A model generated the notes under the pieces. It had not been told where the DNA came from and made no database searches. It worked only from the letters and a program-made list of their open reading frames with translations. Shown piece after piece: positions 8,923-17,233 of a DNA stretch of 63,943 nt. Numbering within the stretch: position 1 is the first letter of the stretch; every line of letters begins with the position of its first letter. This DNA comes from Spirochaetaceae bacterium (GTDB lineage Bacteria; Spirochaetota; Spirochaetia; Treponematales; Rectinemataceae): assembly GCA_025356015.1 (NCBI GenBank), contig JANXYO010000077.1:1-63943 (forward strand). The letters are read 5' to 3'. The position numbers and the translations under genes are program-made.

Positions 8923-9896
8923 GATTTCTTCCTCTGGAGCCTGATCCGCGGATCGATGAGGGAGTAGGACAGGTCGACGACCAGGTTTATGACGATGAAC
9001 AGCATCACCGTGATCATGAGCCAGGCGACGATCATGGGCCTGTCGAGCCTCGTGATGCTGTCGATGAGGAGCTTGCCAGTTCCTGGCCAGGCGTAGATGG
9101 TCTCGGTGACGACGCCGAAGGCGATCAGGGAGCCGAGCTCCATGCCCACGACGGTGACGATGGGGATGAGGACGTTGCGGAAGACGTGGACGAACACGAT
9201 GCGCGATTTCCTGAGACCCTTGGCCCGCGCGTACTTGACGAAGTCCATGGGCAGGGTCTCCCGTATCCCCGAGCGCGTGAGCCTCGTGACGAGGGAGATC
9301 TTGAAGAGGGAGAGGCTGGTGACGGGCAGGACGAGATGGCGGATCCCGTCCCAGGTCGCGAGGCTCGTGGTGATGCCCAGGATCTTGCCCAGCTGGCCCC
9401 GGCCGCTTGGCGGAAGCCAGTGCAGGCCAACGGCGAAGACCATGATGAGGAGGATCGCCGTCCAGAAGGTGGGCGCGCTGAAACCAAGGATCGAACCCGT
9501 CATGATGGTCCTGTCGAGGAGGCTGTTGGCCTTGTATCCGGCTATCATCCCCAGGGGTATCCCTATGACCAGGGAGAGGAAGAGTGCGCAGAAGGCCAGC
9601 TCGAGGGTGGCCGGCATGCGGGCCGTGATGAGGGAGATCGTGGGCTGGTTGAACACGAAGGACCGGCCGAGGTCGCCCTTCATCGCGTTGGACAGGAAGA
9701 TGAAGTACTGCTCGTACATCGGCTTGTCGAGGCCGAGGGACTTGATCGCCGCATCCCGCTCCATCTGCGAGGCCTCGGCGGGGATGAGGATGTCGGCGGG
9801 ATTCCCGATGGAGAAGACGCCGATGAACACCAGGATGGAGACGAGGAAGATGACCACCACGCTCTGGATGAGCCGTCTCAGGATGAATACGAGCAC
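8919..9896 (-). CDS. dppB: Dipeptide ABC transporter permease DppB
   Basis: 325-residue permease starting LVFILRRLIQSVVVIFLVSI, the canonical DppB/OppB N-terminus, with about six membrane segments and the coupling motif YARAKGLRKSRIVFVHVFRN. A GTG at 9896 preceded by AGAGGTGG was chosen; the longer frame to 9992 adds 32 residues (rich in Pro, Gly and Arg) before the conserved start. It is the first gene of the peptide operon. The 129 bases upstream hold an 8-bp inverted repeat (9998-10020) just after the response-regulator gene, so expression may be linked to that two-component pair. Confidence 0.9.
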   Translation of the reverse strand: MLVFILRRLIQSVVVIFLVSILVFIGVFSIGNPADILIPAEASQMERDAAIKSLGLDKPMYEQYFIFLSNAMKGDLGRSFVFNQPTISLITARMPATLELAFCALFLSLVIGIPLGMIAGYKANSLLDRTIMTGSILGFSAPTFWTAILLIMVFAVGLHWLPPSGRGQLGKILGITTSLATWDGIRHLVLPVTSLSLFKISLVTRLTRSGIRETLPMDFVKYARAKGLRKSRIVFVHVFRNVLIPIVTVVGMELGSLIAFGVVTETIYAWPGTGKLLIDSITRLDRPMIVAWLMITVMLFIVINLVVDLSYSLIDPRIRLQRKKS

Positions 9897-9997
9897 TCGT
9901 CCACCTCTTCTTCCCGGGGGAATGCCGCCGCTTGAGGCGGCGTGGAGGGAGTCTGGCCCGGGAAGGGCGCGGGGTATGTAGGAGGGGGTCATTTCCT

Positions 9998-10020
9998 CAC
10001 GTAGGACAAATCCCTACGTG
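9998..10020. promoter_or_regulatory. Inverted repeat CACGTAGG-N7-CCTACGTG, possible operator
   Basis: A perfect 8-bp inverted repeat (arms 9998-10005 and 10013-10020) lies six bases after the response-regulator stop and about 100 bases upstream of the dppB start. Neither side has a U-run, so it is not an ordinary terminator. Its size and symmetry suit a dimeric LuxR-type regulator site. Binding by the adjacent regulator is inference. Confidence 0.4.
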
Positions 10021-10025
10021 CAGAA

Positions 10026-10658
10026 CTAGGGACTGCCGACGAGGCCGTGCCTGAACGCGTAGTTCGTGAGCTGGGCGTTGTTCTCCATGCCCATCTTCTC
10101 GAGCAGCCTCGTCCTGTAGGTGCTGACTGTCTTCACGCTGAGCGAGAGGAGGACCGCGGCGTCGCCGACGCTCTTGCCCGAGGCAAGCAGTCGCAGGAGC
10201 TGGAACTCCCTGTCCGAGAGCCGCTCGTGGGGGTCGCCCTCGTAGTCGATCTCGTCGAGCAGGAGGTCCTGCGCCTTGCGCGAGAGATAGCGGTGGCCCG
10301 AGATCACGGTCTTCACAGCATCGAGGAGCTCCCTCGGGTCGATCGCCTTGTTCACGCAGCCCGAGGCCCCAAGTCGGAAGGCCCTGACCGCGTACTGCTC
10401 CTCGGGCAGGATGGAGAGGACAAGGACGTGGGTGGAGGGGTCCAGGTCCTTCAGGTCCCTGATGAGGTCGAGTCCGTCCTTCCCGGGCATGGCGAAGTCC
10501 AGGATCATGAGGTCGTAGCGCCCCTTCCTCGCCAGCTCGATGACCGCCGGGCCGTCGGCCGCCTCGGCTATCCGCGAGGCGGGAAGGTTCTCCTCGAGGA
10601 GCTGACGCAGTCCCTTGCGTACCAGGAAGTGGTCGTCGGCGATCAGTATGTCGAGCAT
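10026..10658 (-). CDS. Response regulator, NarL/FixJ (LuxR) family
   Basis: 210-residue DNA-binding response regulator. The receiver domain has the acidic pair DD (residues 8-9), phospho-acceptor Asp54 in MILDFAMPG and Lys104 in CVNKAID. The C-terminal LuxR-type helix-turn-helix is LSDREFQLLRLLASGKSV followed by LSLSVKTVSTYRTRLLEKMG. The ATG at 10658 directly abuts the kinase stop codon, so it is cotranscribed with the HisKA_3 sensor kinase upstream, its obvious partner. Likely targets are its own region and the dppBCDF operon just downstream, because a palindrome sits between them; that link is inferred. Confidence 0.92.
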   Translation of the reverse strand: MLDILIADDHFLVRKGLRQLLEENLPASRIAEAADGPAVIELARKGRYDLMILDFAMPGKDGLDLIRDLKDLDPSTHVLVLSILPEEQYAVRAFRLGASGCVNKAIDPRELLDAVKTVISGHRYLSRKAQDLLLDEIDYEGDPHERLSDREFQLLRLLASGKSVGDAAVLLSLSVKTVSTYRTRLLEKMGMENNAQLTNYAFRHGLVGSP

Positions 10659-13600
10659 CTATGACCTTCCTTCCCCGATGGGGAGCCTGGCGCGGACGAG
10701 GGTCCCTCCCCCCGCATGAGCCTTGAGCACCAGGGTTCCGCCAAAGGCCCTGCAGCGCTCCCTCATGCCTATTATGCCGAAGGAATCGGGGGCCTCGGCC
10801 CTCGGATCCTCGATCCCCTTGCCCTTGTCGACCACCTCGAGGACCACCTCCCCGGATTCGGCAGCGAGGCGGACGGTCGCGGTGGCCGAGCCGGAGTGCC
10901 GCACGACGTTGCTCAGCATCTCCTGGAGGATGCGGAACAGGGCAGTCGCCTTCTCTCCCGCGACGTTGGGCGGGGGCTCCTCGAGCTCGAGCTCCAGCCT
11001 CAGGCCGCTGATCCTCTCGATGCTGCGGGCGTACCAGCGAAGGGCACCGGCGAAATCGAGGGCATCGAGCGCGCCGGGCCGCAGCCGCGTCGCGACCGCC
11101 TTCACCGATGCCATGGCCTCGAGGATCACGCCCTGCATGTCCTTGACCCGCGAGCCCCTGTCCGGCTCCAGGGCATCGGGATGGGAGGCCAGCCAGAACG
11201 CGTGGAAGTTCAGGACCATGAGGAACTGCCCGATCTCGTCGTGGACATCCCGTGCCGCGATCTTCCTCTCCTCCTCCCTCGCCTCCTCCACATGGCGCGC
11301 AAAGCCCGCGAGGAGGGCGTTCCTCCCCCGCAGGGTCCGCAGCCGGGCCGCGACAATGAGGGCGACGCTTCCCGCGAGGAGGGCGGCGGCAATAGTCCTG
11401 AACCACCAGGTCGACCAGAAAGGGGGCCTCACGAGGATCGCCAGCGAGGCCCCGTAGTCGTTCCATACCCCGTTGCCGTTTGATCCCTTGACCCTGAGGG
11501 TATAGCGCCCGGGCGCGAGTGGGGCGATGTAACCGGAGTTCTGGGACGCGAGGGAGGTCCAGCCGGCCTGCCTGCCCTCGAGTCTCATGGCGTAGACGTT
11601 GCGCGATGGAGCGACGTAGTCGCTGATAGCGATCCTGAACACAAGGCCCGGGTTGTCGTGGTCGAGGACGACAAGGGGCTCCCCCGGCGCAATGGGGGAA
11701 GGGCGAGACACCTGGCCGTCGGCTGCCTGCTCGAGGCCCGTGATCACGACGTCGGGCTGGGGGGTATAGCGCGTGGCCCTGCGCGGATCGAAGCTCGAGA
11801 GGCCGTCGCTTCCCCCGATCCACAGCTCGCCGTTCCTGGCCATCAGGGCGGCTCCCGTGGCCAGGCTGCCCGCGGCCAGGCCGTCCTCGGCCCCGAAGAG
11901 GAAGAAGGCTCCAACCCGGTGGTCGTAGCTGGTGAGCCCGCGGGAGGAGAGGATCCAGAGCACCCCCTCCCTGTCCTCGGTGAGGGCGTAGATGCTGCCC
12001 CCGATCTGCCCCTCCTTTGCCCTGATCCTGACAAATGCGCCCGTCTCGGGATCGCGGCGGGCGAGACCGGCCCCGCCGGTGCCGACCCAGAGGTTTGAGT
12101 CTGAATCCTCGAGCAGGCAGCTCACCGAATTGTCGCCGAGCATGCCTTCGGGGCCGCCTTGGGCCCGCAGGAAGCCATCAGAGCCAGGGTCAAGAAAAGA
12201 GAGCCCCGAGTCCGGGCTCGCCGCCCAGAGCCGCCCCTTCGAGTCCCGCAGGAGGCCCCTGATCCAAATTCCTGGGGACCCCTCCCCCCGAGGTCCCGGG
12301 CCCTCGAAATGCCTGAAGGAGACGCCCGATGGATCGAGCCTGTCGAGGCCCCGGCCCTCGATGCCGATCCAGATCGATGCGTCTTTGTCTTCGTAGAGGC
12401 AACTCACGCTGTCCCCGGCGATGCTCGTCTCGTCGCCCGGGCGGTGGAGGAATATCCTCCAGGTACCGTCGCCGAGGACCTGGGCCAGGCCCCCTCCCTC
12501 CGTGCCTATCCAGAGGCTACCGTCCCTGGAAGCCAGGATGACACTCATGGCCCGTGGCCTGGGCCCAACCGGCGGCCAGGAGAGCCCTGGGCCAGGCCGG
12601 CCCTCCGGATCCATCGTGAGGAGCCTGTCGGCCGCAGCCAGGACGAGGCGACCCGATGCCTCCTGGGCGATGCTGGCAATGCCGCGGAGCCGCCCTTGGC
12701 CAGCTCCTGCGCCTCCACCGTAGCTGGAGAATACGGCGGAATGGGAGTTGTAGCTTCGGACACCGCCGGCAGCCAGGCCGACCCACATGAGGCCCCTCTT
12801 GTCGCGGAAGATGGCCAAGGGAGTCTCTCTGGCCCCCGGGGCCGGAGGCTTAAGGACGAGGCTCGAGGGATCGAGGCTGCCCATGCCGGCCCCGGCATAG
12901 CCGACCCAGATGCGGCCCTCGGCGTCCTCGGCCAGGGAAAGGACTTCGCGCCTGGGAAGCGAGGAGCCAGCGGCGGCACGCGCGTGGCGCAGGCCGCCCT
13001 CGCCCAAAACATCGACCCCTCCGTTCTCGAGGCCTATCCACAGACCGCCCACCGAGTCCTCGAAAAGGCAGCTGACGCCGTCGTCACCCAGGCTTCCACC
13101 GCCGGCTCTGGTCCTGCGGTAGTTCGCGAGGCTCCTGCCGTCTGTGTCGAAATTGAAGAGCCCCCGCCCGCGGCTTCCCACCCATAGGCGGCCTCCCGAA
13201 TCTGCCAGGAGGCAGCTCACCTCGGCCCCGACATCGGCGAAATGGGTGAAGCCCTTCCCCTTGGCTTCCTGGACCCTGATCCCTCCCCCGGGCCCCGAGG
13301 CAAATACCCTACCGCGCCGATCGGCTGCGAGAGCCTTGGCGCCGATGAGGCCGGGCCCGCTCCCGGAGGAATCACGGGCGGCCTCGAAGCGTCCCGAGGC
13401 TGTGTCGAGGCGGACCAGGGGGACTCCCTCGCAGCCCAGATAGATCCCTCCCTCGGGATCGGCAGTCATGCAGGATATCCGGGAGGATGAGAAGGGGCTC
13501 GTCCCGGCCTCCGGCCTGAAAGTGGAGAAGGTCTTCCCGTCGAAACAGGAGAGCCCCCCCTCGGCAGCGAACCACATGAGGCCGCGCCTGTCCTGGAGGA

Positions 13601-13751
13601 TCGCTGTGACGGTCGATCCGGCGAGGCCATCCTGAGTCCCCAGGGCGTACCAGCTCAGGGAGCCTATGTCACCGGCGCTCAGGCCCGCCCCTGCGAAGAG
13701 GGCCAGGACAGCGAGAGGAAGCGCGGGGGCTCGGCGCGCGATGCCGGTCAT
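10659..13751 (-). CDS. Beta-propeller sensor histidine kinase (Reg_prop, Y_Y_Y, HisKA_3)
   Basis: 1030-residue membrane sensor. An N-terminal signal/anchor (PLAVLALFAGAGLSAG) is followed by two seven-bladed-propeller-like halves made of repeated two-component-propeller motifs (ILQDRRGLMWFAAEGGLS, LFEDSVGGLWIGLENGG, LYEDKDASIWIGIEGRG, LLEDSDSNLWVGTGGAG). A Y_Y_Y module comes next (GRYTLRVKGSNGNGVW), then one transmembrane helix (WWFRTIAAALLAGSVALIVA). The cytoplasmic part has the HisKA_3 box ARDVHDEIGQ with candidate phospho-His 837, and a HATPase_c domain (EMLSNVVRHSGSA, VVDKGKGIED). Relatives in gut bacteria sense glycans or their breakdown products, but most of those are fused to AraC regulators. 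Here it pairs with a separate NarL-type regulator at the next codon. The ligand is unknown. Confidence 0.93.
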   Translation of the reverse strand: MTGIARRAPALPLAVLALFAGAGLSAGDIGSLSWYALGTQDGLAGSTVTAILQDRRGLMWFAAEGGLSCFDGKTFSTFRPEAGTSPFSSSRISCMTADPEGGIYLGCEGVPLVRLDTASGRFEAARDSSGSGPGLIGAKALAADRRGRVFASGPGGGIRVQEAKGKGFTHFADVGAEVSCLLADSGGRLWVGSRGRGLFNFDTDGRSLANYRRTRAGGGSLGDDGVSCLFEDSVGGLWIGLENGGVDVLGEGGLRHARAAAGSSLPRREVLSLAEDAEGRIWVGYAGAGMGSLDPSSLVLKPPAPGARETPLAIFRDKRGLMWVGLAAGGVRSYNSHSAVFSSYGGGAGAGQGRLRGIASIAQEASGRLVLAAADRLLTMDPEGRPGPGLSWPPVGPRPRAMSVILASRDGSLWIGTEGGGLAQVLGDGTWRIFLHRPGDETSIAGDSVSCLYEDKDASIWIGIEGRGLDRLDPSGVSFRHFEGPGPRGEGSPGIWIRGLLRDSKGRLWAASPDSGLSFLDPGSDGFLRAQGGPEGMLGDNSVSCLLEDSDSNLWVGTGGAGLARRDPETGAFVRIRAKEGQIGGSIYALTEDREGVLWILSSRGLTSYDHRVGAFFLFGAEDGLAAGSLATGAALMARNGELWIGGSDGLSSFDPRRATRYTPQPDVVITGLEQAADGQVSRPSPIAPGEPLVVLDHDNPGLVFRIAISDYVAPSRNVYAMRLEGRQAGWTSLASQNSGYIAPLAPGRYTLRVKGSNGNGVWNDYGASLAILVRPPFWSTWWFRTIAAALLAGSVALIVAARLRTLRGRNALLAGFARHVEEAREEERKIAARDVHDEIGQFLMVLNFHAFWLASHPDALEPDRGSRVKDMQGVILEAMASVKAVATRLRPGALDALDFAGALRWYARSIERISGLRLELELEEPPPNVAGEKATALFRILQEMLSNVVRHSGSATATVRLAAESGEVVLEVVDKGKGIEDPRAEAPDSFGIIGMRERCRAFGGTLVLKAHAGGGTLVRARLPIGEGRS

Positions 13752-13834
13752 CTGGAGGGCCCTCCTTGGGCTGGATGCGGGGGATCGCCAACAAGACGCG
13801 GATTGTACCCCCTGGGGCTCAGAAGGGGGAAGGC

Positions 13835-13866
13835 AAAAAAGGACCCGGCCAAAGGAGGCCGGGTCC
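13835..13866 (-). terminator. Rho-independent terminator of the secreted-protein gene
   Basis: A perfect 10-bp stem (GGACCCGGCC at 13841-13850, GGCCGGGTCC at 13857-13866) with a 6-base loop is followed on the minus strand by six U (13835-13840). It lies 36 bases after the stop of the gene at 13902-14630, whose transcription it ends before the sensor-kinase gene. Confidence 0.85.
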
Positions 13867-13901
13867 CGATGATCGCTGGACCCCGCGGGGCCCTGGCTCT
13901 C

Positions 13902-14630
13902 TTACTTCTTCTTGACGTCGAGGGCGGCGAAGACCTTGAGGATCTTGCCGTCGAAGGCGAACTGGACGTCGCCGGCCCAGTACCAGAGCTCGGAGTTGGC
14001 GTTGTCGACGCCGATCTTGCCGGTCTTGACCTTGGAGGTTCCGACGACCTGGCCATCGGCGATGTTCTTGTCCCAGATCTTGGTCCAGTTGATGTCGGTG
14101 ACGCTGGTACCGAAATCGGCGCCGATCATCTTGTTGTCGGTCGTGCCGATGACGCGCATCTTGACGTTGTTGGTGGGGAGCTTGAGCTTCCCGGCCTTGT
14201 CGGTGACGAACTCGTAGGCGGTGCCGCGGTGGATCGTGCGGACCATGATGCTGCCGTCGGCGGCCTTGGCCACGGTGAGGCCGTCGCTGAGGCGGGTGGG
14301 CTCTCCGGCGATGGGGTAGAGGAAGAGGCCGCGAAGGCCGGAGGGCATGGTCTTCTTGCCCTGGACGTCGGTCCTGTAGGCGTTGAAGATCTCGGTCGAC
14401 ATGAGCTTGCTGGCGCCGGTGATGGCGTCGGCTCCGGTGCCTTCGACCTTGGTGGGATCGTACTGGTCCTTCACGACCGTACCGACAGCGCCCTTAAAGC
14501 TGAGGAAGTTGTTGGCGAGATCGGGCCCGGTGGTGTTCATCTGGTACTCGATGGTGAGGTCGGCCGCGAAGAGGCTGAAAGCCGAGAGGGCGAACGCGAC
14601 TACTAGGAACAGGACGGAAACTCTTCTCAT
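13902..14630 (-). CDS. Secreted protein of unknown function
   Basis: 242 residues with a clear signal peptide (VSVLFLVVAFALSAFSLFAADL). The mature part begins LTIEYQMNTTGPDLANNFLS and is rich in beta-forming segments. It contains an imperfect repeat of Val/Ile-rich strands (MRVIGTTDNKMIGADFGTSV, IADGQVVGTSKVKTGKIGVD). There is no Cys and no lipobox, so it should be free in the periplasm or outside. I do not recognise the family. It has its own promoter (TTGACA-17-GATTCT), a roughly 100-base leader and a strong terminator, and so forms a single-gene unit. ATG 14630 is preceded by GGGAGGCCATC. Confidence 0.75.
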   Translation of the reverse strand: MRRVSVLFLVVAFALSAFSLFAADLTIEYQMNTTGPDLANNFLSFKGAVGTVVKDQYDPTKVEGTGADAITGASKLMSTEIFNAYRTDVQGKKTMPSGLRGLFLYPIAGEPTRLSDGLTVAKAADGSIMVRTIHRGTAYEFVTDKAGKLKLPTNNVKMRVIGTTDNKMIGADFGTSVTDINWTKIWDKNIADGQVVGTSKVKTGKIGVDNANSELWYWAGDVQFAFDGKILKVFAALDVKKK

Positions 14631-14730
14631 GATGGCCTCCCAAGAGCCTTAAGTTTTGCTGGACGAAATGCGTCCGTCGGGGATGTCGATAAGGGAGAAT
14701 CGATACTTTTCCCACCATCCCCGCCCAGCT

Positions 14731-14759
14731 AGAATCGGGTCTTGTGAAGGAATTGTCAA
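14731..14759 (-). promoter_or_regulatory. Sigma-70-type promoter of the secreted-protein gene
   Basis: Minus-strand TTGACA (14754-14759), 17-base spacer, GATTCT (14731-14736). Transcription would start near 14724 and leave a leader of about 95 bases containing a GGACG/CGTCC hairpin. Confidence 0.5.
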
Positions 14760-14766
14760 GCTCCCA

Positions 14767-15246
14767 TCAGGGCCGGCCAAGGACAGAGCGGGCGCCCAGG
14801 AGCCGCGGCCCGAACCATGGCTCGTCGAGCCGCGACACGATGACACCCTTGTGCGGCCCCTCAGAGACCGCGTGGATCATCGAGCCCCCGCCCAGATAGA
14901 TGGCGACATGGCTCGGCAGCCCCGCACGCGGGCCAAAGCTGAGGATGTCGCCGGGACGGGCCGAGGCTGGGTCGACGGGAGAGCCGGCCTGGGCCTGGCC
15001 GCTTGAATGGCGCGGGAGCTCGATGGCGGTCGACTCGAGGTAGACGTAGCGCACGAAGCCCGAGCAATCGAAGGCCGAGGGCGACTCGGCGCCGAGGCCG
15101 TAGCGTGCCCCCCTGAGGGAGAGGGCGGTCTCGACGACGCGCCTCCTCTTCATCTCGATGACGGAGTCGGCGACAAGCCTGGCGGTGCCCGCGCAGAAGA
15201 GGACGAGGAGGCACAGGGCAAGGGCAAGGGTGGCGAGACGTTTCAT
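14767..15246 (-). CDS. NlpC/P60 family cell-wall hydrolase
   Basis: 159-residue cysteine peptidase that would cut peptide stems of peptidoglycan. An N-terminal membrane/signal segment (LATLALALCLLVLFCAGTARL) is followed by the NlpC/P60 domain. This holds catalytic Cys in FDCSGFVRYVYLES, then RPGDILSFGPRAGLPSHVAIYLGGG with the catalytic His, and MIHAVSEGPHKGVIVSRL. The start was set at ATG 15246 (MKRLATL), where the signal peptide begins; the longer frame adds 15 unrelated residues. It follows the HAD hydrolase by 25 bases and may share its transcript. Confidence 0.88.
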   Translation of the reverse strand: MKRLATLALALCLLVLFCAGTARLVADSVIEMKRRRVVETALSLRGARYGLGAESPSAFDCSGFVRYVYLESTAIELPRHSSGQAQAGSPVDPASARPGDILSFGPRAGLPSHVAIYLGGGSMIHAVSEGPHKGVIVSRLDEPWFGPRLLGARSVLGRP

Positions 15247-15271
15247 GGGGAGGGCCTCGTGGCCGCCGCCT

Positions 15272-15961
15272 CTAGGCCTTCGCGGGGCCAAGCAGGACCC
15301 GGCCGAATTCCTCGACCGTGTCGAAGTACCAGCGGCACCTGCCGCGCAGGGCCTCCCTGATCTCGGGTATCGCGTGGCCCCAGCCCGCGGCCGCGAAATC
15401 GACCCCCGCGGCCGCCGCCATGTCGGCGCCGGGCTTGAGGTCGTCGAGGACGAGGATGTCCGTCTTCGCTAGGCCGAAACGCTCGCTTGCCTCGATGACC
15501 GGATAGGGGTGTGGCTTCCTCCTGTCCTCCTCGACATCCCAGCCAAAGACCAGGTCGGGCATCACGGATGCGCCGCCGCCCTTGGCCGCGGCGCGGTAAT
15601 CGCGCTCTATCATGTCCACCTCGGAATGGGACACCACGACGAGGATGCCGCCGCGGCTCTTGAAGCTTCCCAGGAGCCCGAGGAGGCCGGGGAAGAAGGC
15701 CGGGACCATGGCGCCGGTGAACTCCCTCCAGATGCGGTAGCTCTCCTTCAGCTCCTCCTCGTTGAAGCCCAGTTCGCCCTCAAGGTAACCCATGATGCCG
15801 GGATGGAAATTCTTCCTGAGCCAGCCATCGAGGCCTATCGGCTGCGTGCCGGGCCTGAGCCTCTTCAGGGCCTCGACGTGGGCCGGGTAGTGCATCAGCG
15901 GCGTGCTCATGACGGCTGTGTCGTCGTGGTCTATGAGGAGGCAGGGATAGCTGAGGTCCAT
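15272..15961 (-). CDS. HAD-superfamily hydrolase (phosphatase-like)
   Basis: 229-residue haloacid-dehalogenase-fold protein. Motif I is LLIDHDDTAV (DxDxT with nucleophile Asp and acid Asp), motif II is GGILVVVSHSE, and the Lys/Asp motifs lie in RRKPHPYPV and ILVLDDLKPGADMAAAAGVD. The small alpha-helical cap between motifs I and II suggests subclass I. The substrate is not predictable. ATG 15961 (MDLSYPCLL) was chosen over the longer frame because the sequence before it is not conserved-looking. It lies 32 bases downstream of the kinase gene. Confidence 0.85.
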   Translation of the reverse strand: MDLSYPCLLIDHDDTAVMSTPLMHYPAHVEALKRLRPGTQPIGLDGWLRKNFHPGIMGYLEGELGFNEEELKESYRIWREFTGAMVPAFFPGLLGLLGSFKSRGGILVVVSHSEVDMIERDYRAAAKGGGASVMPDLVFGWDVEEDRRKPHPYPVIEASERFGLAKTDILVLDDLKPGADMAAAAGVDFAAAGWGHAIPEIREALRGRCRWYFDTVEEFGRVLLGPAKA

Positions 15962-15993
15962 CCCATAGGCATAGCACGAAGGCCCTCGGGGCC

Positions 15994-17202
15994 TCAAGGT
16001 CGGGGGTTTCGGCGGAAGGCCGGCAGGGAGTGCATCCCGGCCGCGAGCTCGGCCTCCTGGTCGTCGAGGACCAGGACAAAGCGGTAGCGCATGCCCGGGG
16101 GCTCGAGGACCTCCATCGTGGCGCGCAGCTGCCTGGCCAGGGCCGCGACTATCTTGAGCCCCGTGCCCCCGGGCCTCCCCCCGCCCTCAACCCCGATGCC
16201 GTCGTCGGCCAGCTCGAGGACGAGGCGCCTGTCCTCCCCGGAGTAGGCGACGCGCATCGAGATCAGGCCAGAGCCTCCCGAAGGAAAGGCGTGCTTCACC
16301 GAGTTGAGGATGAGCTCGTTGACCATGAGGCCCAGGCTCACTGCGCAATCCCCGTCCATCTCGGCCTTCGGGCCCTCCCACTCGAAGCGGAACTCGATGT
16401 CGCGGTGCAGGTACTGGAGGCGCTCGAGGAGGGAGGACAGGAGGCTTGAGAGCTCGACCAGGTAGAAGGCCTCGCGGCGGTACAGGAGCTGGTGGACCAC
16501 GGATATCGCAAGCAGGCTCTCCCTTATGTCGGTGAGGGCCCGCCCCGGGTCCTCAGAGGCCCTGGACTTGATGTTGACGAGGCTGGCGATGACCTGGAGG
16601 TTGTTCTTCACGCGGTGCTCGATTTCCCTGAGCATCATCTCGAGGGCGATCCGGAGCTTCTTCTCCTCTCCGGCCGAGGCCTCGAGGCCCCTGATGAGGA
16701 AATTCGTCGAGAAGGAGAGGACGAGGCTCACGAGGATGAAGTTGGCCGAGATGACGATGACCGAGCCTGTGTCCTGGGGCCAGGAGACCAGCCTCAGGGA
16801 GGAAGCCACGGCGATACCGGCATGGGTGACCAGGGCGAGGGCGTTGGCCGCGACCATGCCGCGCAGGCGGCCGAAGAGTGCCGCAAGGAGGACAAAGGCG
16901 AAGATGAAGAGATGGCCAGCCCCGAAAGGCCCGGTCACGACAAGGAGGACTAGGCCGAGCAGGTAGGAGATCACGAGAAGGGAGGCGATCTTGGTGCGGG
17001 CGGAGATCCCCGGGCTCAGGGCCAGCACGATGACATAGACGCAGGCGAGGCTGTCGGCGGCGAGCACCGACCAGTAGCGCTCCACCACGGAGAGGTAGGC
17101 GCTCGGCACATAGGCCAGGAGGCCGCCGATGGCCGAGACCCTGAGCAGGCCCTGGAGAAGCCTCTCCCTGGTGGTCCTGATGTCCCGGTTGACGGCTCCC
17201 AT
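15994..17202 (-). CDS. Membrane sensor histidine kinase, HisKA_2 type
   Basis: 402 residues. The N-terminal half is an integral-membrane sensor of about five to six helices (GLLRVSAIGGLLAYVPSAYL, IASLLVISYLLGLVLLVV, FAFVLLAALFGRLRGMVAAN, VIVISANFILVSLVLSFST). The cytoplasmic half has the HisKA_2 box LREIEHRVKNNLQVIASLVN, with His in EHRVKNN, and a HATPase domain (VSLGLMVNELILNSVKHAF, LADDGIGVEGG). No response regulator is next to it. ATG 17202 was preferred because the longer frame overlaps the membrane-protein gene and is Ser/Arg low-complexity. The signal is unknown. Confidence 0.9.
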   Translation of the reverse strand: MGAVNRDIRTTRERLLQGLLRVSAIGGLLAYVPSAYLSVVERYWSVLAADSLACVYVIVLALSPGISARTKIASLLVISYLLGLVLLVVTGPFGAGHLFIFAFVLLAALFGRLRGMVAANALALVTHAGIAVASSLRLVSWPQDTGSVIVISANFILVSLVLSFSTNFLIRGLEASAGEEKKLRIALEMMLREIEHRVKNNLQVIASLVNIKSRASEDPGRALTDIRESLLAISVVHQLLYRREAFYLVELSSLLSSLLERLQYLHRDIEFRFEWEGPKAEMDGDCAVSLGLMVNELILNSVKHAFPSGGSGLISMRVAYSGEDRRLVLELADDGIGVEGGGRPGGTGLKIVAALARQLRATMEVLEPPGMRYRFVLVLDDQEAELAAGMHSLPAFRRNPRP

Positions 17203-17233
17203 CCTCAATCCCCCCCGCGGCAGGGCATGAGGC

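Noticed and set aside
9997-11823. Minus-strand open frame of about 600 codons overlapping the sensor kinase and regulator
   Set aside because: Alternate frame of two well-supported genes on the same strand; composition is random-like (Arg/Pro/Gly) with no domain.
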